DNA from: DATLAN01 sp035527455
Lineage (GTDB): Bacteria > Planctomycetota > Planctomycetia > Pirellulales > Thermoguttaceae
Assembly (NCBI GenBank): GCA_035527455.1
Contig: DATLAN010000539.1
Coordinates: 1 to 11,114, forward strand
DNA length: 11,114 nt
Direction: 5' to 3'
The notes beneath the pieces are model-generated. The model searched no databases, was not told where the DNA came from, and saw nothing but the letters and a program-made list of their open reading frames with translations. The position numbers were made by a program, and so were the translations under genes. This document shows positions 7,601 to 11,114 of the stretch, piece after piece. How positions within the stretch are numbered: the first letter of the stretch is position 1; every line of letters starts with the position of its first letter.

Positions 7601-9371
7601 CGGTCTCGAGCCGGGCACGTACGGCGTCGAAGAGATCCAGCCGGCAGGATACCTGGACGGGGCGAATCACGCCGGCTCGGAAGGCGGCGACGACCGGCTG
7701 GAGAACCGGATCATCGCGGTTCCGCTGGGTCCGGGAGTGGACGGCGTGAATTACGACTTCTGCGAGGTGCTGCCCGCCCGCATCTCCGGCTACGTGTTCC
7801 AGGACGGTCCGACGATCCGGTTGCGATTCGGCCAAGAGGCACCGGACCCGGCCACGGTGCGCGACGGGGTGTTCACGTCCGACGATACGCCGATCCCCGG
7901 CGTCGTGCTCCGCCTGGGCGACGACACCGGGCTGGCGCTGAGGGACGCTCTGGGCCGGCCGATTACCGCGGTGACCGACGCGAAGGGCTACTACGAGTTC
8001 ACGATGATCCGACCCGGGACGTATACGGTCCTGGAGTCCCATCCGGAACGCTTCACCGACAGCATCGACACGGCCGGCAGCCGCGGTGGAATCGCCGTCA
8101 ACCCGAGCGACCACATCAGCCCGTTGATTCTCAGCCAACTGGCGGTCGACCCGAAGGACGACGCGATCATTCGCATCGTGCTATTTTCGGGCGACGCGGC
8201 CGATTCGTACAACTTCAGCGAGGTGCGATTCGAGTGGGACTTGATCCCGCCGCCTCCTCCGCCTCCGCCGCCGCCACCGCCGGATCCGCCCTGGTATCCG
8301 ATCGATCCGATGCCGGTGAGCTACTACGTGCCGCCGCCGAAGATCATCATCCCGCGTCCGTTCATCGGCGGCTCGGGCGGGCCATGGTCCTATACGTGGC
8401 ACTTGAGCGTGATCAACGCCGGCCGGCCGCGAAAGGACCGCGACGGCGACGACGCGCTGCCCCAGCGCCCCCAGACGTTCTTCGATCCGGCCGAGTGGAC
8501 GGGCGAGAGCCTGGACCAATCGCAATGGGTCTTCGCTAACGGCGACGGCACGGTGGCCAGGACGATGCGGTTCGGCATGCCCGGCGGAATCCCGGTGACC
8601 GGCGATTTCAACGGCGACGGGATCGACGAGGTCGCCGTGTTCGTCGACGGCTATTGGTTCCTCGATCTCAACGGCAACGGCGTCTGGGACGAGGGCGATT
8701 TGTGGATCGACCTGGGGCGGTACGAAACCGATTTGCCGGTGGTCGGCGATTGGGACGGCGACGGCAAGGACGACGTGGGCATTTACGGTCCGATCTGGCC
8801 CGGCGACGGCCGGGCGCTGGCGGCCGAGCCCGGTCTGCCCGACGCGGCCAATGCGACCCTCGACCGATACGAGAACCTGCCGCCGGACGCGGAGGACGCG
8901 ACCGACGGCGTGCGGACGATGCGGCGCACGGCGCGGGGCGCGATCCGCTCCGACCTGATCGATCACGTCTTCCAGTTCGGCACCATTTCCGACCGGCCGG
9001 TGACCGGCGACTTCAACGGCGACGGGATCACCAACATCGGCGTCTTCCGCGAGGGGACCTGGTACCTCGATCTGGACGGCGACGGCCGCTGGAGCGAGGG
9101 CGACGCGAAGCTGACCTTCGGCCAACAGGGCGATTTGCCGGTCGTGGGCGATTTCAACGGCGACGGGATCGACGACCTGGGCGTGTACCACAGCGGTCGC
9201 TGGCAGTTGGACACCGACGGCAACCGGCGACTTGACGCCCACGACAAGGTGTTCGAGTTGGGTGGGCCCAATGACAGGCCGGTGGTGGGCGATTTCAATG
9301 GGGACGGCGTGGACGAGATCGCCGTCTATCAAGACGGCGGCTCGGGACCGGTACAGCCTGCGCCGCACTGA
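4638..9371 (+). CDS. Giant surface protein: LEPR-XLL, SdrD B, FG-GAP
   Basis: Protein of 1577 residues, probably cell-surface or secreted, adhesin- or matrix-like. In order: a polar N-terminus with no ordinary hydrophobic signal peptide; the motif MEPRRLLS (38-45), a variant of the LEPR-XLL motif of large exported planctomycete proteins; a beta-rich domain (about 50-254) with FFDTEPGG and FDPGEKLVFSIDVDE; eight SdrD B/Cna-B-like modules (starts at residues 255, 374, 487, 602, 714, 825, 936, 1047); 12 consecutive prolines (1204-1215); a linker; and FG-GAP/VCBS-like repeats (about 1318-1565) with five G-D-x-[ND]-G-D-G calcium loops. It ends GSGPVQPAPH without PEP-CTERM, LPXTG or a membrane anchor. 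SdrD B and Cna-B folds form stiff calcium-stabilised stalks in other bacteria, and FG-GAP repeats build propellers, so a long stalk with a terminal binding head is the likely shape. The 59-nt gap after the WD40 gene suggests an operon. The ligand is unknown. Confidence 0.9.
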   Translation: MGLLRRDPKSNAGLRITRPPLHVSATNHSPRICRFEHMEPRRLLSVGAAPIRIGAVYFEDGSGEDEVGDLIEITFVGGAVGTQLTRLEIDTDKDGKGLGLGDAFFDTEPGGRGAFEAGGLIILDRTGIDSVQASVDDGGTLLVFQFVGFDPGEKLVFSIDVDEQGFVDSSSNAVAEGEEFEYSRLKATFAADHFYDATGGDAFFDFYDHKLSGSGLDLPTDDYVPPSPYMPPSAEPGPIYTAGAIFSLTQDPLPITIAGTVFEDLDLDNRQDAGEPGLSGVSVMLYRLENGQRVASGVTTLTDAQGNYRFEGLLPDTYDLVETQPAGYLSVGAAAGTVDGQPRGLVINRDEIGQVALLGGENSVDNDFAETRPVSLGGHVYHDADNDGIFDPGEQGIGNVLIRVPEVRSGSGTIDVYTEADGSWQIDNLFPGDYWVEEIQPTGYLDGLDAAGSAGGVAHNPGDRIDGFHLVGGQSGVNYDFGELLPASIAGRVFVDADLDLVFEQEDAPLPGVSVKLLDELGNTIATAMTDAGGAYAFDGLRPGSYALEEVQPPAYLSVGAVAGTVAGQTRGLVKSKDEIGQIALRSGEDSIQNDFAETLPVSLSGHVYHDADNDGVFDPTEKGIGGVRIRIPDVLAGSTLETTTAADGSWQFAKLYPGAYWVEEVHPPGYLDGLDAAGSAGGTAHNPGDRIDGFQLVGGQSAVDYDFGELLTVSIRGRVYVDANMNLVLDKSDKLLPGVTVKLLDAAGNTIDTTTTDAEGKYAFIDLPPGVYGVEELQPPGYLDGPDHVGSAGGQISLPDSIVAVPLPSNTHGVDYDFRETPPAAISGYVYADDDNDGVFDHGKEQGIGGVEVTLFGPEGTRVALTDAKGFYHFDGLPPGEYRLTEQQPPGYYDGLDTHGSVGGAAVNPGDRIEGIPLKPGAAGVNYNFGELRPASISGRVFANMNSNCLYNPGEPLLSGVTIYLLDAAGNRIGVATTDQRGEYIFDGLEPGTYGVEEIQPAGYLDGANHAGSEGGDDRLENRIIAVPLGPGVDGVNYDFCEVLPARISGYVFQDGPTIRLRFGQEAPDPATVRDGVFTSDDTPIPGVVLRLGDDTGLALRDALGRPITAVTDAKGYYEFTMIRPGTYTVLESHPERFTDSIDTAGSRGGIAVNPSDHISPLILSQLAVDPKDDAIIRIVLFSGDAADSYNFSEVRFEWDLIPPPPPPPPPPPPDPPWYPIDPMPVSYYVPPPKIIIPRPFIGGSGGPWSYTWHLSVINAGRPRKDRDGDDALPQRPQTFFDPAEWTGESLDQSQWVFANGDGTVARTMRFGMPGGIPVTGDFNGDGIDEVAVFVDGYWFLDLNGNGVWDEGDLWIDLGRYETDLPVVGDWDGDGKDDVGIYGPIWPGDGRALAAEPGLPDAANATLDRYENLPPDAEDATDGVRTMRRTARGAIRSDLIDHVFQFGTISDRPVTGDFNGDGITNIGVFREGTWYLDLDGDGRWSEGDAKLTFGQQGDLPVVGDFNGDGIDDLGVYHSGRWQLDTDGNRRLDAHDKVFELGGPNDRPVVGDFNGDGVDEIAVYQDGGSGPVQPAPH
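5767..5800 (+). repeat. 34-nt direct repeat, copy 1
   Basis: Identical, base for base, to 6451-6484 (684 nt apart). It encodes the HVYHDADNDG opening of the second SdrD module and marks homology between modules 1-2 and modules 3-4. Confidence 0.9.
6451..6484 (+). repeat. 34-nt direct repeat, copy 2
   Basis: Identical to 5767-5800; encodes the same opening in the fourth SdrD module. The flanking DNA is clearly similar but not identical. Confidence 0.9.
8247..8282 (+). repeat. Poly-proline run in the giant protein
   Basis: Twelve consecutive proline codons (CCG, CCT and CCA mixed) encode residues 1204-1215, directly after the last SdrD module and before DPPWYP. It probably forms a stiff polyproline II spacer between stalk and C-terminal head. 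Mixed codons argue against simple slippage of one triplet. A run this long usually needs EF-P during translation. Confidence 0.9.
8589..9338 (+). repeat. FG-GAP/VCBS-like calcium-loop repeats
   Basis: Five copies of P-V-[TV]-G-D-[FW]-[ND]-G-D-G followed by an [IV]-[AG]-[VI]-[FY] strand have their GD glycines at 8601, 8745, 9006, 9147 and 9288, so the spacing is 144, 261, 141 and 141 nt. After copies 1, 3 and 4 comes a second motif W-x-[LF]-D-x-[DN]-G (YWFLDLNGNG, TWYLDLDGDG, RWQLDTDGN). Copy 2 lacks it and instead has an Ala/Pro/Asp-rich insert, which explains the long spacing. Confidence 0.85.
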
Positions 9372-9430
9372 GCGCAAAACACCCCGGCCTCCGCGCGGAC
9401 GAGAGGAGTGTAGTCAACTGTACCACGCCA

Positions 9431-9449
9431 TGTAGTCGAATCGACAACA
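9431..9449 (+). promoter_or_regulatory. Dyad, possible activator site
   Basis: A 19-nt dyad TGT-n-GTCGA-n-TCGAC-n-ACA is centred on 9440, with eight matching pairs and mismatched or central A bases at 9434, 9440 and 9446. A related half element GAATCGACA recurs at 9484-9492. The centre lies about 120 nt before the predicted sigma54 start, a usual distance for an enhancer-binding protein. The role is inferred from symmetry and position. Confidence 0.4.
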
Positions 9450-9534
9450 TGTTTCCGCCGTCTGTGCCGGTGGAAGTGCAGGTGAATCGACATAAGTCTC
9501 ACTTGAGAAGCAGGTTACGAGATCGCGTGCGTTC

Positions 9535-9551
9535 TTGGCATGAGAAGTGCA
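9535..9551 (+). promoter_or_regulatory. Candidate sigma54 (-24/-12) promoter
   Basis: TTGGCATG-AGAA-GTGCA matches the sigma54 consensus YTGGCACG-N4-TTGCW at 11 of 13 defined positions. The invariant GG (9537-9538) and GC (9549-9550) are separated by exactly 10 nt, as required. Transcription would begin near 9562, giving a leader of about 43 nt before the ATG at 9605. No competing sigma70 boxes were seen in this gap. Confidence 0.5.
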
Positions 9552-9592
9552 TTTCCAAGAGTCGTAAGAACCGCCCCCTCCCCTAAAGGACG

Positions 9593-9598
9593 AAGGAG
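9593..9598 (+). promoter_or_regulatory. Shine-Dalgarno of the small HPPVY protein
   Basis: AAGGAG lies 6 nt before the ATG at 9605, strong and ideally spaced. Confidence 0.8.
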
Positions 9599-9604
9599 TA
9601 AGTC

Positions 9605-9991
9605 ATGAGTCGAATCACGTTAACCCTTGCCGCTTTGGGATTGCTCGCGTTGCCGGTCGCTCAGGCCGAGGCCGCCAGCGGAGCCCTCTCGTATCCGATG
9701 GCCGCTCACGTGGCAGCCCAGTACGGCGTCCAGTCCTCCGGCGTCAACAGCGTCATCCAGCCGGTGGGCCTGTTCCGCCACGGAAATCGCTCGCCCCACG
9801 GCGGGATCGTGGTCAGACCGCCGGTTTTCGGGCACCCGCCGGTCATCATGCCCGGGTACGGCCACCCGCCGGTCTACCACCACCCACCGGTATACAACCA
9901 TCCGCCGGTCTACCGTTACCAGCCGTACTATTACCCTCGCTCGGGATTCCAGTATCACGGCCGCGGATTCTCGATCGGGATCGGATTCTGA
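9605..9991 (+). CDS. Small exported His/Pro/Tyr-rich protein
   Basis: Protein of 128 residues that I do not recognise as a named family. Residues 1-23 are a clear Sec signal peptide (Arg3, a Leu/Ala-rich core, cleavage near AQAEA/AS). The mature protein has a short Ala/Ser/Val-rich part (about 24-58), then a low-complexity part dominated by His, Pro, Tyr and Gly, including GHPPVI and three perfect HPPVYx hexapeptides (87-104). It ends with YQPYYYPRSGFQYHGRGFSIGIGF. There are no cysteines and no enzyme motif. His-rich tandem repeats could bind metal ions, and Tyr/Pro/Gly-rich sequences occur in structural or adhesive extracellular proteins; either is inference. It stands alone: a candidate sigma54 promoter precedes it and a strong terminator follows, so it is probably a monocistronic, conditionally expressed gene. 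The strong ribosome site and signal peptide make it a convincing real gene. Confidence 0.82.
   Translation: MSRITLTLAALGLLALPVAQAEAASGALSYPMAAHVAAQYGVQSSGVNSVIQPVGLFRHGNRSPHGGIVVRPPVFGHPPVIMPGYGHPPVYHHPPVYNHPPVYRYQPYYYPRSGFQYHGRGFSIGIGF
9863..9916 (+). repeat. Three 18-nt tandem repeats (HPPVYx)
   Basis: Three adjacent 18-nt units start at 9863, 9881 and 9899 and encode HPPVYH, HPPVYN and HPPVYR. Differences between units lie mainly in third codon positions (CAC/CAT, CCG/CCA, GTC/GTA) and in the last codon, so the peptide is kept while the DNA drifts. Confidence 0.85.
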
Positions 9992-10028
9992 CGGAGCCAT
10001 ACAGGGAATTCGACCTTTCGCCCGATGA

Positions 10029-10061
10029 GGGCGGTCTCGGCACAGCGAGACCGCCCTTTTT
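10029..10061 (+). terminator. Intrinsic terminator
   Basis: Perfect 11-bp stem GGGCGGTCTCG (10029-10039) with CGAGACCGCCC (10046-10056), a 6-nt loop GCACAG, then TTTTT (10057-10061). It lies 37 nt after the stop codon of the small His/Pro/Tyr-rich gene and should end that transcript. Confidence 0.92.
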
Positions 10062-10080
10062 CGTTGCGCGTGGCAAAGCG

Positions 10081-10109
10081 TTCCAAACACATCGCAAGGG
10101 TGCTAGACT
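10081..10109 (+). promoter_or_regulatory. Weak promoter candidate for the DUF6807 gene
   Basis: The extended -10 TGC-TAGACT (10101-10109) has four of six -10 bases and resembles the gltA box TGG-TATACT. The -35 region at 17-nt spacing is poor (TTCCAA, 10081-10086). If real, the palindromic repeat at 10132-10200 would lie in the mRNA leader. Confidence 0.3.
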
Positions 10110-10131
10110 TTGTGGAAACCATTGGCAAATA

Positions 10132-10200
10132 GTAGCCGTCTCGCTCCGCGAGACGAAGCTCCATCTCGCGGAGCTGCATCTCGCGGAGCGAGATGGCTAC
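10132..10200 (+). repeat. REP-like palindromic element, 69 nt
   Basis: Outer arms of 22 nt (10132-10153 and 10179-10200; GTAGCC...GGCTAC) pair along their whole length apart from one G-T wobble. Between them AGCTCC (10157-10162) pairs with GGAGCT (10170-10175). The element consists of three copies of a 13-nt core: CATCTCGCGGAGC at 10162-10174 and 10177-10189, and an inverted near-copy at 10143-10155 with one change. There is no U-tract on either side, so it is not a simple terminator. It looks like a dispersed palindromic repeat of REP type placed between a terminator and the next ribosome site. Confidence 0.75.
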
Positions 10201-10217
10201 ATAAAAGAAAGGATCGC

Positions 10218-11114
10218 ATGATGAACGAGCAGACGAAAACGGCGAGTGGACGATGGGTCCGAGGGATGCTGGTTGCGGCCGTGTTGGCTGTCCAGGCCGG
10301 TCTCGGCAGCCGGGCCGACGAGCTGCAACTCACGGTCACGCGGGACGACGCCACCGTATCGGTCTCGGCCGGCGATCGGCCCATCCTGCAATACCGCTAT
10401 ACGGACGTGCCCTTCAAGCCGTACGTGAAGGAGTGGTTCTCGCCGCAGGGGCGAAACGTGTTGCGGGATGCACCCCACGACCACCTCCATCACCACGCGA
10501 TGATGTTCGCCGTGGGCGTCGACGGGGTTGATTTCTGGTCAGAGAACCCGAAATGCGGGCGGCAAGTCCACCGCTCGCTGGAAGAGGTGAAGACCGTGAC
10601 CCGCGACGGTTTGGCCCGGGCTTCCTTCCTGCAGCAGATCGACTGGATTGCGCCTGATTCCGACACGGTGCTGTTGACCGAGCAGCGGACGATCGAGGTC
10701 TTGCGGGGTGAGGATCTTCCCGCTTCGCTGCTGACCTGGCACTGCCGATTGCAGCCGGCGGCCGGCAAGGAGTCGGTCACGCTGGGCGGCTCGCATTACT
10801 TCGGGCTGGGAATTCGGTTCGTCGAATCGATGGACCGCGTGGGCCGGTTCTTCAACGCCGACGGCACGGAAGGCCGGATCGTGCGGGGCGAGGAGCGGCT
10901 GGTGCGCTCGAAGTGGTGCGCGTACACGGCGCCGGTGGACGGCAAACCGGTGACGGTGGCCGTCTTCGACCATCCGCGGAATCCGCGGCATCCGGCGACC
11001 ATGTTCACCATGCCTCGCGGCTTCGCGTACCTGGCGGCCACGCTGAATCTCTCGAAAGAACCCTTGACGGTCGAGGCCAAGCAACCGCTGGAGCTGAACT
11101 ACGGCGTGGCCTTG
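10218..11114 (+). CDS. Exported DUF6807 (PmoA-like) protein, partial
   Basis: The first 299 residues are present and the frame is still open at the window end. Residues 1-33 are a long Sec signal peptide (Lys7, Arg12 and Arg15 ahead of a hydrophobic core; likely cleavage SRA/DE). The mature part fits the DUF6807 family, often annotated 'methane oxygenase PmoA' although it is not related in function to particulate methane monooxygenase. Diagnostic stretches are ILQYRYTDVPFKPYV (56-70), a histidine cluster HDHLHHH (87-93) followed by AMMFAVGVDGVDFWSE, a GSHYFGLGIRF segment near 198-208, and VAVFDHPRNPRHP. The clustered histidines suggest metal or sugar binding, but the activity is unknown. In planctomycetes such proteins commonly accompany carbohydrate-degradation genes, which is general knowledge and not shown here. 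AAAGGA (10208-10213) is 4 nt before the first ATG and 7 nt before a second ATG at 10221, so either codon may be used. Confidence 0.85.
   Translation, partial: MMNEQTKTASGRWVRGMLVAAVLAVQAGLGSRADELQLTVTRDDATVSVSAGDRPILQYRYTDVPFKPYVKEWFSPQGRNVLRDAPHDHLHHHAMMFAVGVDGVDFWSENPKCGRQVHRSLEEVKTVTRDGLARASFLQQIDWIAPDSDTVLLTEQRTIEVLRGEDLPASLLTWHCRLQPAAGKESVTLGGSHYFGLGIRFVESMDRVGRFFNADGTEGRIVRGEERLVRSKWCAYTAPVDGKPVTVAVFDHPRNPRHPATMFTMPRGFAYLAATLNLSKEPLTVEAKQPLELNYGVAL

Larger units (their letters stand above)
5400..8222 (+). repeat. Eight tandem SdrD B-like module repeats
   Basis: In-frame tandem modules start at 5400, 5757, 6096, 6441, 6777, 7110, 7443 and 7776, with lengths of 357, 339, 345, 336, 333, 333 and 333 nt and a longer last unit. 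Each has an I-x-G-x-V-[FY] opening, a D/N-rich loop, a [PL]G-V strand, a Y-x-F-x-x-L-x-P-G-x-Y core, a QP-x-x-Y turn and a D/N-F end. Odd units (A) and even units (B) are two different subtypes in alternation. B is recognised by DNDG-[IV]-FD and G-S-x-G-G-x-A-x-NP-x-D; the first two A units share SVGA-x-AGTV and the second two share YLDG. Confidence 0.9.

Noticed and set aside
4647..8138. Very long open frame on the minus strand opposite the SdrD region (1163 codons)
   Set aside because: Its translation is Arg/Val/Asp-rich with no domain, and it mirrors the codon bias of the repeat region on the plus strand. GC-rich third positions leave few antisense stops.
9386..9404. Palindrome TCCGCGCGGA after the giant gene as a terminator
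   Set aside because: A short 10-nt palindrome with no loop room and no T-run; no convincing terminator was found after this gene.
9863..9916. Regular 18-nt repeats as a possible CRISPR array
   Set aside because: The units are directly adjacent without spacers, lie inside a coding frame and encode HPPVYx.

Overview
The window looks like a stretch of a high-GC Planctomycetota chromosome, probably Pirellulales-like. The strongest clue is a very large surface-type protein that carries an N-terminal LEPR-XLL-like motif, eight SdrD B-like modules and C-terminal FG-GAP-like repeats, an architecture I know mainly from planctomycetes. A secreted DUF6807 ('PmoA-like') protein, a secreted WD40 protein and an SH3-repeat envelope protein fit the same group. 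The assignment rests on gene content only.

Layout: 1-387 (minus) is the 5' part of leuS, with a good sigma70-type promoter reading leftward from the divergent gap. Rightward from 576 come an exported protein with bacterial SH3 modules (576-1850), the type II citrate synthase gltA (2068-3357) with its own extended -10 promoter, an exported seven-repeat WD40 protein (3532-4578), and after 59 nt the 1577-residue LEPR-XLL/SdrD/FG-GAP protein (4638-9371, GTG start). A 233-nt gap then holds a dyad and a sigma54-type -24/-12 match ahead of a small exported His/Pro/Tyr-rich protein (9605-9991), which ends at a textbook intrinsic terminator. The last gap holds a dense palindromic repeat (10132-10200) just ahead of a DUF6807-family gene that runs off the window (10218-11114).

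Housekeeping genes (leuS, gltA) are interleaved with genes for exported proteins. Only the WD40 and giant-protein genes are close enough to suggest co-transcription. No tRNA, rRNA, CRISPR array, insertion sequence or phage gene was seen. The most notable items are the alternating A-B-A-B-A-B-A-B order of the eight SdrD modules with calcium loops decaying along the A series, the candidate sigma54 promoter with an upstream dyad, and the REP-like palindrome.
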